From NCBI RefSeq assembly GCF_001590925.1, contig NZ_BCTU01000004.1:1-57936 (forward strand): DNA of 57,936 nt. The letters run 5' to 3'. The position numbers were made by a program, and so were the translations under genes. This document shows, piece after piece, positions 18,295-25,661 of the stretch (position 1 is its first letter; the number at the start of each line of letters is the position of its first letter). A model generated the notes under the pieces. That model was not told the origin of the DNA. It ran no database searches and saw nothing but the letters and a program-made list of their open reading frames with translations. Source of the stretch: Serratia plymuthica NBRC 102599 (GTDB lineage: Bacteria; Pseudomonadota; Gammaproteobacteria; Enterobacterales; Enterobacteriaceae).

Positions 18295-19479
18295 ATGCAC
18301 CCAGCCATCTCTTTGCGTCATTTGACCCTGCCCGCCGTTATGGCCGGGTTTGTCGCGGTATTGGTGGGTTACACCAGTTCCGCGGCCATTATCTTTCAGG
18401 CCGCGGCGGCAGCCGGTGCTGCGCCAGTACAGATCGGCGGCTGGCTGAGCATGCTGGGGCTGGGAATGGGCGTGACCTCGCTTGGGCTTTCGTTGTATTA
18501 CCGCACACCGATCCTGACAGCCTGGTCGACTCCCGGCGCGGCTCTGCTGGTCACCAGCCTGCCCGGCACACCGATCAACGAAGCGATTGGCGTGTTTATC
18601 TTCGCCTCCGGGTTGATCCTGCTGTGCGGCGTCACCGGGCTGTTCGCCCGGCTGATGGACTATATTCCGCAGGCAATTTCGGCGGCCATGCTGGCGGGGA
18701 TCCTGCTGCGCTTCGGCCTGGACGCTTTTGCTTCGTTACAAGTAAATTTCGTGCTCAGCGCCGGGATGGGGTTGATGTATCTGGTGAGCCGCCGCTATCT
18801 GGCGCGTTATGCGATTGTGCTGACGCTGCTGGTGGGGCTGGCTATTGCGGCGTTGCAGGGGACTATTCATCTTTCTCAGCAACCGCTGGCTTTCGCGGTG
18901 CCGGAATTTATTGCACCGCATTTTACCTGGTCGACGCTGCTTGGCATCGGCGTGCCGTTTTTTGTGGTGACCATGGCATCGCAAAACGCCCCCGGCATCG
19001 CTACGCTGAAGGCCGCAGGCTATCGCGTCCCTACTTCGCCGTTGATCAGCTGGACGGCACTGACCGCACTGCTGCTGGCACCGTTCGGCGGGTTCTCCGT
19101 TTGCATCGCCGCCATTACCGCCGCCATTTGCATGGGGCCGGACGTGCACCCCGACCCTCAGCGCCGTTATATGGGCGCCGTGGCCGCCGGGGTGTTTTAT
19201 CTGCTCGCCGGGCTGTTCGGCGGCGCTATCGGCATGTTGTTCAGTGCGTTGCCGCCGGCGCTGATCCACACCATTGCCGGGCTGGCGCTGCTCGGCACTA
19301 TCGCCGGCAGTTTGCAACGCGCGTTGCAGGATGAAAAACAGCGCGATGCCGCTCTGATCGCCTTTCTGATCACCGCTTCCGGCGTGACGCTGCTCGGCGT
19401 CGGCTCTGCATTTTGGGGAATTATTGGCGGGGCGATCGCGCATCTCATTTTGTCTCTGCCACGGCGAACAATAGATTAA
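18295..19479 (+). CDS. ydcO: BenE-family membrane transporter YdcO
   Basis: A 394-residue, roughly 12-segment membrane protein of the BenE (benzoate/H+ symporter) family. The ATG at 18295 follows GGAG at 18284-18287. The pairing with a divergent XRE-cupin regulator matches E. coli ydcN-ydcO. The substrate is not known for YdcO; benzoate is only the family name. The coding sequence is GC-rich and typical of the surrounding chromosome. Confidence 0.88.
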   Translation: MHPAISLRHLTLPAVMAGFVAVLVGYTSSAAIIFQAAAAAGAAPVQIGGWLSMLGLGMGVTSLGLSLYYRTPILTAWSTPGAALLVTSLPGTPINEAIGVFIFASGLILLCGVTGLFARLMDYIPQAISAAMLAGILLRFGLDAFASLQVNFVLSAGMGLMYLVSRRYLARYAIVLTLLVGLAIAALQGTIHLSQQPLAFAVPEFIAPHFTWSTLLGIGVPFFVVTMASQNAPGIATLKAAGYRVPTSPLISWTALTALLLAPFGGFSVCIAAITAAICMGPDVHPDPQRRYMGAVAAGVFYLLAGLFGGAIGMLFSALPPALIHTIAGLALLGTIAGSLQRALQDEKQRDAALIAFLITASGVTLLGVGSAFWGIIGGAIAHLILSLPRRTID

Positions 19480-19516
19480 TCCAGGCGTAATTCTTTTCCG
19501 CTTCAGCGATCTTCTG

Positions 19517-19559
19517 CTTAACTGTCAAAGGGGCGATTATTGCCCCTTTGACAGTTAAG
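19517..19559. repeat. Perfect 18-bp hairpin between ydcO and the MEKHLA gene
   Basis: The arms at 19517-19534 (CTTAACTGTCAAAGGGGC) and 19542-19559 are perfect inverted copies around the 7-base loop GATTATT. There is no terminal T run. The right arm ends at the start of the ribosome binding site (AGGGA, about 19557-19561) of the next gene. It may terminate ydcO transcripts, serve as an RNase III target, or hide the ribosome binding site in read-through RNA. Confidence 0.85.
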
Positions 19560-19568
19560 GGAGCGTCT

Positions 19569-20042
19569 ATGCCATCTTCCGAGCTGATTGATCTGATTCA
19601 ACGTATCGACTCCGCCTATCGCCACTGGACAGGCGTCGGCCTGCCTGGGCCACAGGCCACTGCTCCCGACCCGCATTTTCTCTGGTGGCACCATCAGGCA
19701 CCGTACAACCTGTTGGCTCATGAGGGTGACGTGGAGCCGGTTTTTATCTACGCCAATCATTGTGCGCAGCAGTGTTTCGGTTATTCCTTCGATGAATTTA
19801 TTGCGCTGCCTTCGCGATTGAGCGCCTCGCCGGTAGATCGCGCGGAACGCCAGCAATTGCTGGATAGAACCGCCCGCCAAGGCATCGCACAGGGATATCG
19901 AGGCCTGCAAGTCGATGAATTTGGCAACGCCTTCTCTATTTATGATTGCGCATATGGCAGATCCCGGGCGGGGGTCAGGGCGCACTGTTTTGGCCGCAGC
20001 CGAAACGCCAACCAGGCTGGTTTAACCAACGGGAGAACCTGA
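19569..20042 (+). pseudogene. MEKHLA-domain protein, apparently frameshifted near its end
   Basis: From ATG 19569 (after AGGGA) the frame encodes a MEKHLA (PAS-related) domain: YRHWTGVGLPGP, FIYANHCAQQCFGYSFDEF and ALPSRLSASPV are typical. After FSIYDCA (codon at 19950-19952) the frame degenerates. From 19955 the +2 frame gives WQIPGGGQGALFWPQPKR, the expected end of the domain, and stops at 20057-20059, inside the methyltransferase gene. Loss of one base around 19953-19954 (gcatatgg) explains this. It is either a real inactivating mutation or a sequencing error. The family's function is unknown; it is often a stand-alone sensor-like domain. Confidence 0.8.
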
Positions 20043-20045
20043 ACA

Positions 20046-20711
20046 ATGCAAAACGATAGCCGCTGGGCGCTGGTTGACGCCTATATCGTCGACAGCCTGG
20101 TAGAACAGGATGAAGTGTTATTGCAGACGTTAGTTGCCAATAACGCTGCGGGGTTGCCTGAGCACGACGTAGCACCGAACCAGGGTAAGCTGTTGCATTT
20201 GTTTGCTCGCATGATCAATGCCAGGCGCATTCTGGAGATTGGCACCCTTGGCGGTTACAGTACTATCTGGCTGGCGCGAGCCTTACCGCCGGGCGGTTCA
20301 CTGGTCACACTGGAAGCTGACGAGCACCATGCCGGCATTGCCAGAAAAAATATCGCTAGCGCCGGACTCAGCTCACAAGTTGAGCTACGGGTCGGTCCCG
20401 CCATTAGCAGCCTACCGGAGCTGCAGGCAGAGGATCCTTTCGATTTGATCTTTATCGATGCTGACAAGCCTAACAATCCCCCTTATCTGCACTGGGCACT
20501 GGCGCTATCTCGCCCCGGTACGGTGATCATCGGTGACAACGTGGTGCGCGATGGCGCGGTGATCGACGCGGCTAGCAAAGACGGTCGAGTTCAGGGCGTA
20601 CGGCGTTTCTTTGACATGATGGCGAATGAGCCGCGCCTGAACGCCACCGCACTGCAAACCGTAGGCAGCAAAGGCTGGGATGGCTTTTCCATCGCCATCG
20701 TTAATTATTAA
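20046..20711 (+). CDS. Class I SAM-dependent O-methyltransferase (COMT-like)
   Basis: A 221-residue protein of the catechol/caffeoyl-CoA O-methyltransferase family (PF01596 type). SAM-binding motif I is EIGTLGGYSTIWLARAL (about residues 58-74), followed by the acidic residue in TLEADEHHAG. The metal/catalytic region is IFIDADKPNN and IIGDNVVRDG. It likely methylates a catechol-like or polyphenolic hydroxyl. It starts just after the MEKHLA frame and overlaps the end of its reconstructed version, so the two were probably co-translated. A cupin gene follows by 23 bases. Confidence 0.88.
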   Translation: MQNDSRWALVDAYIVDSLVEQDEVLLQTLVANNAAGLPEHDVAPNQGKLLHLFARMINARRILEIGTLGGYSTIWLARALPPGGSLVTLEADEHHAGIARKNIASAGLSSQVELRVGPAISSLPELQAEDPFDLIFIDADKPNNPPYLHWALALSRPGTVIIGDNVVRDGAVIDAASKDGRVQGVRRFFDMMANEPRLNATALQTVGSKGWDGFSIAIVNY

Positions 20712-20734
20712 GTGACATTGTAACGAGAGGCTTT

Positions 20735-21238
20735 ATGAATGATAACGCCGCGCTGTTAGCCCAGCGACTGATCCGCAATCTTGAAGAAGTCGAAAAAACG
20801 CACGATCGCCGTCCGCCGTTATATGACAGCGTCGGCGCCCGTTTAGGCACCGGCACCGCCGCCAGCAAACTGGGAGCGTCCATCGACGTGGTGGCGCCAG
20901 GCATGCGTTCCTGCCCTTATCATTTTCACTATGCGCAGGAAGAAATGTTTATCGTGCTGGAGGGAACCGGAACGCTGCGGGTCGCCGGTGAGCAATTGCC
21001 GATCAAAAGCGGCGACGTTATTTTTATCCCACCCGGCCCGGAATACCCGCACCAAATCATCAACACTTCGGCGGTACCGCTGAAATATCTTTCCGTCAGC
21101 ACCCGTGAGCAGCCTGAACTGGTGGAATATCCGGACTCCGGCAAGTTTCAGGCAATCGCCCAGCGCGAGAATGGCCAACCGGTACGCTATCTGCAACGTC
21201 CTTCAGCGTCGCTCGATTATTGGGAGGGTGAACCCTGA
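20735..21238 (+). CDS. Cupin-domain protein
   Basis: A 167-residue protein with one cupin barrel. Metal-binding motif 1 is visible as CPYHFHYAQEEMFIVLEGTG and motif 2 as PPGPEYPHQIINTS. It sits in the same orientation 23 bases after the O-methyltransferase and probably in one operon with it. Single cupins of this type can be isomerases, dioxygenases or sugar-binding proteins, so no reaction is assigned. Its 3' end overlaps the convergent kinase gene by 36 bases. Confidence 0.82.
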   Translation: MNDNAALLAQRLIRNLEEVEKTHDRRPPLYDSVGARLGTGTAASKLGASIDVVAPGMRSCPYHFHYAQEEMFIVLEGTGTLRVAGEQLPIKSGDVIFIPPGPEYPHQIINTSAVPLKYLSVSTREQPELVEYPDSGKFQAIAQRENGQPVRYLQRPSASLDYWEGEP

Positions 21239-22057
21239 GTCCCCCTCCGGCAGCGGCAGGCCCAGCGCGCGTGCAGCCTGCTCCGCTACCCGAAAATCGA
21301 TATCCGCCGCTTCGCCGTCTTCCATAAACCAGGCTGCGGACAGCCCCGCCCAGGCAAGGATCCATTGCAGCAAACGCTGACGTTCCAAGCCAGCCAATTG
21401 GCAGACCTGCTCCACGCGGCGCTGGAAAATATCCGGATCGGTGGCAATGCCGTAATTGGGGTTGCAGAAGATATTGGCATAGTCGAAGGCGCGTTCGCCG
21501 TAGAGGCGTTTGGGATCGATCACCAGCCAACCGCGCTCACCGAAATCCAGCACGTTGTCGTGGTGAATATCCCCGTGCAGCACGCTCTGTTCTCGCGGGC
21601 TGGTCAGCAGCTCCGCCGCCGCCGTGGCGCTGAGCCGCAGCATGCCGCCGTGGGCTTGCGCCGCCGGCCACAACGAGTTGAACCACAGGTGCAACGGAAT
21701 AAGCTCCGGTAAGGGCTGCGAACGTGGCGCATGCAGGCGGGCAACCACTTGGCAAAGAATGGTCGTCGCCTGCCGATCGTCGCCGTCTCGCACCATTTGC
21801 GCCAGCGATCGGTTGCCCTGAGCACGCTCCAGCAGGATGCCGTCCTCGTGCCAGGCCAGCACTTGCGCAGCGCCTTCGCCCTGCCACCAGCACATCAGCA
21901 ACCCGCCGAACTTCTCTTCCTGTTCGCGGGCGATTTTCAGCATGGCGGCAACGCCCTGATACCGCACCGGCATCAGCAGGCTGCTGTGAGTTTCAAATGC
22001 TTTGCCGTCAGGTTCCAGCTGCCAACGTTGCACATAGGGAATAAAGGCCGGATTCAT
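21203..22057 (-). CDS. APH(6)/hydroxyurea-phosphotransferase-like kinase
   Basis: A 284-residue aminoglycoside-phosphotransferase-fold protein most like the streptomycin 6-phosphotransferase/hydroxyurea phosphotransferase family. The Brenner motif VLHGDIHHDNVLDF carries the catalytic Asp, and VIDPKRLYGERAFDYANIF holds the metal-binding Asp of the DxD/DPK motif. It is a chromosomal gene with local composition. It might phosphorylate an antibiotic or an endogenous metabolite. It is convergent with and overlaps the cupin gene by 36 bases. Confidence 0.82.
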   Translation of the reverse strand: MNPAFIPYVQRWQLEPDGKAFETHSSLLMPVRYQGVAAMLKIAREQEEKFGGLLMCWWQGEGAAQVLAWHEDGILLERAQGNRSLAQMVRDGDDRQATTILCQVVARLHAPRSQPLPELIPLHLWFNSLWPAAQAHGGMLRLSATAAAELLTSPREQSVLHGDIHHDNVLDFGERGWLVIDPKRLYGERAFDYANIFCNPNYGIATDPDIFQRRVEQVCQLAGLERQRLLQWILAWAGLSAAWFMEDGEAADIDFRVAEQAARALGLPLPEGDSGFTLPIIERR

Positions 22058-22212
22058 TGCGGTCAGGCGTCCTTATTGATGGCAATCACGGTGAAAAATT
22101 GGCACCGGTGATACTATTAGAAATCAACAGTTCTCGGCGTATTCCCGGTGTTAATTGCAGTATCCTAACCAAGTTTGCCTGTTTTTTTAATTAATCTTGC
22201 GGGGTTTTTATC

Positions 22213-22590
22213 ATGACGTCATTGAAGCGCATTAATTATCCGCAGTTACCTACGCCGGGCGGGCCTTATGTCCACGCGGTGCGCCACGTCGATACGCTGT
22301 ATGTCTCCGGACTAACGGCCTTCGCCACCGAAGCTCAGGGGCAAACGGCGCAGCAACAGACGCAGGCCATTCTGGAGCAGTTGGCGACCATCACCGCCGC
22401 CGAAGGCACCAATCTCAAAGCGCTGATTAAAATCACCGTGTTTTTAACTGACATTGGCGATCTGCAGGCAATTCGGCCCGTGCTGTTTGATTATTTTGAT
22501 GGTGCGCTGCCGGCCTGTTCACTGGTCGCGGTCAACGCACTGTTCTCGCCACAGGCATGCGTGGAGATCGAAGCCATCGTGGCGCTGTGA
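22213..22590 (+). CDS. RidA-family (YjgF-like) protein
   Basis: A 125-residue protein of the RidA/YER057c/UK114 family, with the signatures GPYVHAVRHVDTLYVSGLTAF at the start and ACVEIEAIVAL at the end. Canonical RidA has an active-site Arg in the segment R-V-E-I-E; here the position reads ACVEIEAI, so that Arg is absent and the protein is likely a Rid subfamily member without imine deaminase activity. GGGG at 22201-22204 precedes the ATG. It is divergent from the kinase gene. Confidence 0.85.
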   Translation: MTSLKRINYPQLPTPGGPYVHAVRHVDTLYVSGLTAFATEAQGQTAQQQTQAILEQLATITAAEGTNLKALIKITVFLTDIGDLQAIRPVLFDYFDGALPACSLVAVNALFSPQACVEIEAIVAL

Positions 22591-22599
22591 GATTGGGCG

Positions 22600-22980
22600 C
22601 TATAATGCGCCCTCATCCAGCTCGCACGGGCCGGCTTTGAACCAGGCCTTCGCGATCTTGCCCTGTTCAACTTCATAAATGGCGATCACGTCCATTTTGC
22701 CGCGTCCCTGCGGGAAATTGCGCGTAACCACTTCCTGATCGATCACCATGCTGCCCAAGGCCATGCGCTTGACCCGTTCACCGTACAGGCTTGGCTCCTT
22801 GAAACGCGCAATATGGCGCTCGCGGATCTCCGCCTTGCCACTGGCCAGCAGCGTATCCGGATGTTCATAATACTGCGCATCCTCCGCCCAGTACGCCATA
22901 AAGGCGTCAATATCGCGGGCGTTATAGGCATCAAGCTGCTGCTGAACCACATCTTCCGGGCGTATCGTTTTGTTGTTCAT
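22600..22980 (-). CDS. SnoaL-like (NTF2-fold) protein
   Basis: A 126-residue protein of the SnoaL-like/steroid isomerase-related superfamily. Typical features are the N-terminal helix VQQQLDAYNARDIDAFMAYWAEDAQYYEHPD and the closing strand VIAIYEVEQGKIAKAWF. It is convergent with the RidA gene, 9 bases apart. These small barrels often carry out isomerisation or hydration, but many have no known reaction. Two of them occur within 1.2 kb here. Confidence 0.8.
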   Translation of the reverse strand: MNNKTIRPEDVVQQQLDAYNARDIDAFMAYWAEDAQYYEHPDTLLASGKAEIRERHIARFKEPSLYGERVKRMALGSMVIDQEVVTRNFPQGRGKMDVIAIYEVEQGKIAKAWFKAGPCELDEGAL

Positions 22981-23010
22981 ACTATCCCCTGCTCGTAGTT
23001 AACCTGACAA

Positions 23011-23322
23011 TTACAGCGTGGCGATTTCATCAACCCGATGATGAAAGACATAAGGATCTGAAATTAAAGCGAAGGCTTCATCGTCCGGATAAGTGACCGC
23101 TACCTGATAATCCTCGCCGGCGAAACGTTTTATCGCCGCCAGAGACTCCCAGTAGGTGGCCAGAAAGAAGTGCGCATACTGGCCCTGGACCTCTTGGCGA
23201 ACAAAAGCACCAAGATTTCCAGCCGTAGCTTCAGCATGCTGCAGCCCTGTGACAGTTAAATGATCGGTAAATCCTTGTTGATGCCGTAACGGCACGCACC
23301 CGTGCCAGGTCCTGACAATCAT
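23011..23322 (-). CDS. Antibiotic-biosynthesis-monooxygenase-fold (ABM) protein
   Basis: A 103-residue protein from ATG 23322, which follows a GGGGG ribosome binding site; an in-frame ATG at 23349 is less likely. The sequence MIVRTWHG... with FLATYWESLAAIKRFAGEDYQVAVTYPDDEAF is typical of the dimeric ferredoxin-like ABM family. Such proteins are quinol or haem monooxygenases or have no known reaction. It lies 30 bases downstream of the SnoaL-like gene on the same strand side and may be co-transcribed with it. Confidence 0.78.
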   Translation of the reverse strand: MIVRTWHGCVPLRHQQGFTDHLTVTGLQHAEATAGNLGAFVRQEVQGQYAHFFLATYWESLAAIKRFAGEDYQVAVTYPDDEAFALISDPYVFHHRVDEIATL

Positions 23323-23523
23323 TGCGCCCCCAAATGAATAAAAAAACACAAATAGTGAATAGATAACGTATCATGCTTTGGGGTTTATTCACTACCCCGT
23401 GCGCAAATTTTCAGCGGAGGAATGCCGGCGGGAAAAACAGCGGCGCGGCGTGCGTTAACCTTTGCCGCCATCAGGAATATTCTGGTAATTTATCGCTAAG
23501 AGAATTATCACCCGCGGAAAGTT

Positions 23524-23793
23524 ATGCAGCAAAAACCGGTTATGCACGAAGCCAGACAGTTAAAGCGCCTCAACGCGGCCACGCGGCGGCAATCCCATAT
23601 GTACAAATGGATTGCCTTTGTCGCGGCGATGGATGCTGTATTGGTGTTTTACTATGACCGCGATATGCGCAACATTACCTTTTCAGGCGCCGTCGCGCTG
23701 GTGTGCGGCTATTTGTGGATCCGCGATCGCAACAAGGCGCGCGGCTACCGGCGGGAATACGATCGTAAATACGGCAAGCACAGTGGCCTTTAG
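23524..23793 (+). CDS. Small membrane protein of unknown function
   Basis: An 89-residue protein with a basic N terminus, two hydrophobic segments (about residues 27-43 and 53-66) and a very basic end (RDRNKARGYRREYDRKYGKH). GGAAAG lies before the ATG. Its stop overlaps the end of the convergent SnoaL-like gene by four bases. I do not recognise the family. Confidence 0.6.
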   Translation: MQQKPVMHEARQLKRLNAATRRQSHMYKWIAFVAAMDAVLVFYYDRDMRNITFSGAVALVCGYLWIRDRNKARGYRREYDRKYGKHSGL

Positions 23794-24185
23794 TCTTGCA
23801 TGGCTTCCAGCACTTTTGCGCTGTCCACGATTTGCGTGAACTTGACGATTTTCCCCTCGCGCAGCTGATAAATATGCGCAAAGGATGCAGTGAATGATTT
23901 GCCGGTCGCGCCATAGGTGCCATGATAGAACCCTTGGGCGATCACGTTTTCACCGGCATCGTAGAAGTGTTCGACGTCGGCGCGGTAGCCCTGCCATTCT
24001 GTCCCTAAACGCTGATGAACATTTTTAAAAATGGCCTGCGGCCCAACGTAGGTACCGGCATAAGGAAAGCCTGCCGCTTCGGTCCATTCTGCCTCGGGCG
24101 CCAACGCCGCCAGCAGGTTACGACCGTTCACTTCGGCACTGCCACCCTCATAGGTAGCGCGTACAATTTCCAGATTCGTTGGCAT
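23790..24185 (-). CDS. SnoaL-like (NTF2-fold) protein, second copy
   Basis: A 131-residue SnoaL/ketosteroid-isomerase-like protein. Markers are LEIVRATYEGGSAEVNGRNLLAALAPEAEWTEA, the segment FPYAGTYVGPQAIFKNV and the closing SFAHIYQLREGKIVKFTQIVDSAKV. A GGAG element precedes the ATG. It differs clearly from the protein at 22600-22980. Its promoter region contains a striking run of dyads (24303-24353). Confidence 0.8.
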   Translation of the reverse strand: MPTNLEIVRATYEGGSAEVNGRNLLAALAPEAEWTEAAGFPYAGTYVGPQAIFKNVHQRLGTEWQGYRADVEHFYDAGENVIAQGFYHGTYGATGKSFTASFAHIYQLREGKIVKFTQIVDSAKVLEAMQD

Positions 24186-24302
24186 GTCTGTTCTCCTGTG
24201 GCATTAGCGGGATATTCCGGCCATGCCCCGCAGACACAGGCTAACACCAGGCGGGGATGACCGGAATGAGGCTATTGTAGGTTGCTTATTCCGGTACAAA
24301 AA

Positions 24303-24353
24303 CCGTAATTACGGCAATAGTCTATTGCAATACAGTAAACAATTCTGTTACTG
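24303..24353. promoter_or_regulatory. Three adjacent dyads between the SnoaL-like and HD genes
   Basis: Three inverted repeats lie side by side: CCGTAATTACGG at 24303-24314 (perfect palindrome), GCAATAG-T-CTATTGC at 24314-24328 and CAGTAA-N9-TTACTG at 24333-24353. They lie in the 236-base divergent gap and look like operator sites. Which regulator binds is not known. Confidence 0.6.
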
Positions 24354-24421
24354 CGGTGTCATAACCGCCTCATCTGCGGCTGCTATGATGATTAACAATC
24401 ACCGCCACCAAGGAGCAAAAC

Positions 24422-25087
24422 GTGCATTTTCCACTGCTGCCACAGGAATTGCTGCGGCCTTTCTCACCCCATCAGGAATTGGCGCAGGCGCTATTACCGC
24501 TGACCCTCGATTCCGACGATGGCTCGCATGACGTTGCCCACTTGCACCGTGTATGGAAAAACGCCCGCCAGATCAGCATTCAGGAAGGCGGCGACCGGCG
24601 CATTCTGTGTGCGGCAGTGCTGTTGCATGACTGCGTCGCGGTAGAAAAGAACTCGCCGCAGCGCCACCTGGCCTCACGCATGGCGGCGGAGAAAGCCGCT
24701 CTGACGCTCGCGCAACTGGATTGGGAAACGCAGGACATCGCCAAAACGGTCCATGCCATCGAAGCGCACAGCTTTTCTGCCGCCATTACACCGGAAACCC
24801 TGGAGGCGAAAATCATCCAGGATGCCGACCGTTTGGACGCCATCGGCATGATTGGCGTGGCGCGCTGTTTCTACATCGGCGGGCGTATGCGCAGCGCGCT
24901 GTACGATGCCGCCGATCCACTGGCGCAACAGCGCCAATATGACGATAAGCGTTTCACGCTGGATCACTTCGAAACCAAACTGTTTAAGCTGCAGGAAGGC
25001 TTTCAGACCGCGGCCGGTCGACAAATGGCACAGGAGCGCACCGAGCGCATGCGTCGCTTCCTCAGCGAGTTGCTGGAAGAAATGTGA
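24422..25087 (+). CDS. HD-domain phosphohydrolase (YedJ-like)
   Basis: A 221-residue HD-superfamily protein starting at GTG 24422 after AAGGAG (24410-24415). The metal-binding residues are seen in SHDVAHLHRVWKNA (H), LLHDCVA (HD) and the later Asp in IIQDADRLDAIG. The overall layout matches E. coli YedJ. HD proteins of this group hydrolyse phosphate esters or nucleotides; the substrate is unknown. It overlaps no neighbour. Confidence 0.82.
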   Translation: MHFPLLPQELLRPFSPHQELAQALLPLTLDSDDGSHDVAHLHRVWKNARQISIQEGGDRRILCAAVLLHDCVAVEKNSPQRHLASRMAAEKAALTLAQLDWETQDIAKTVHAIEAHSFSAAITPETLEAKIIQDADRLDAIGMIGVARCFYIGGRMRSALYDAADPLAQQRQYDDKRFTLDHFETKLFKLQEGFQTAAGRQMAQERTERMRRFLSELLEEM

Positions 25088-25194
25088 AAATCGCTGTTAA
25101 TGCCCCAAATGCATCGATTCCGTTACGCTACCGGCATCTTCGCCGCAATAATTGCTGTACACTGACAACCATCTTCACTGACCAGGCTGCAACG

Positions 25195-25458
25195 ATGAAA
25201 AAACTGACGCTGAAAGACATGACGGAAAGCGAGCAACGTGAAGTAAAAACCGAGCTGGACAAGGCGCGTAAAAACCTCGGCCGGGAACTGACGAATGCCG
25301 AGAACAACAAGACCAAGGATGAAGTCGTGGCACGCATCATGGCCGCCCGCGAGAAAATTGAAAAAGCGACGCGTGCCGAACGTAAAGCCAACCGGGTCAA
25401 ACCCAGCGGCGAAACCTTCAGTTGGTCCGCTTCAATCAGCACCCGCCCACCGCGTTAA
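25195..25458 (+). CDS. Small basic protein, DUF3811/YjbD-like
   Basis: An 87-residue, highly charged protein starting at ATG 25195 (MKKLTLKDMTESEQREVKTELDK read in two parts). The frame is open further upstream, but that part has no sense. The TESEQREVKTELDKARK...LTNAENNKTKDE layout resembles E. coli YjbD (DUF3811) as I recall it. The function is unknown. A strong intrinsic terminator follows at once. Confidence 0.7.
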   Translation: MKKLTLKDMTESEQREVKTELDKARKNLGRELTNAENNKTKDEVVARIMAAREKIEKATRAERKANRVKPSGETFSWSASISTRPPR

Positions 25459-25466
25459 TGCCGTAC

Positions 25467-25494
25467 GAAAACCCCGCCAGCGCGGGGTTTTTTA
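25467..25494 (+). terminator. Intrinsic terminator of the YjbD-like gene
   Basis: An 8-bp stem AACCCCGC / GCGGGGTT (25470-25489) with a CAGC loop, followed by six T. It is a canonical Rho-independent terminator. Confidence 0.93.
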
Positions 25495-25568
25495 TTGCCC
25501 CCGATTCATTAGCCAAACTCATCAGCCCATTCAAATCATGAATAACAATGTTATCAAGAAGTTGTAAA

Positions 25569-25597
25569 TTGACAGCATAATGAAGAATATTCATTAT
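25569..25597 (+). promoter_or_regulatory. Promoter with overlapping dyad before the DapA-like gene
   Basis: TTGACA at 25569-25574 is followed by 17 bases and CATTAT at 25592-25597. A perfect dyad ATAATGAA-GAATA-TTCATTAT (25577-25597) fills the spacer and covers the -10. This layout suggests direct repression of the DapA-like gene by an unknown dimeric regulator. Confidence 0.6.
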
Positions 25598-25661
25598 CGG
25601 CGGATATCCTCTGGCATTTTCTCATCTGGCTTATCTGTCGTTTGCACTGAAGGAACTTATT

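Noticed and set aside
21203-21238. Frameshift at the cupin-kinase junction
   Set aside because: Both proteins keep family-like ends; the 36-base tail-to-tail overlap is simply two convergent genes.
24223-24531. A 102-codon frame overlapping the dyad region and the start of the HD gene
   Set aside because: It has no ribosome binding site, crosses the regulatory dyads and has a nonsense-like composition; the HD gene has a good GTG start.
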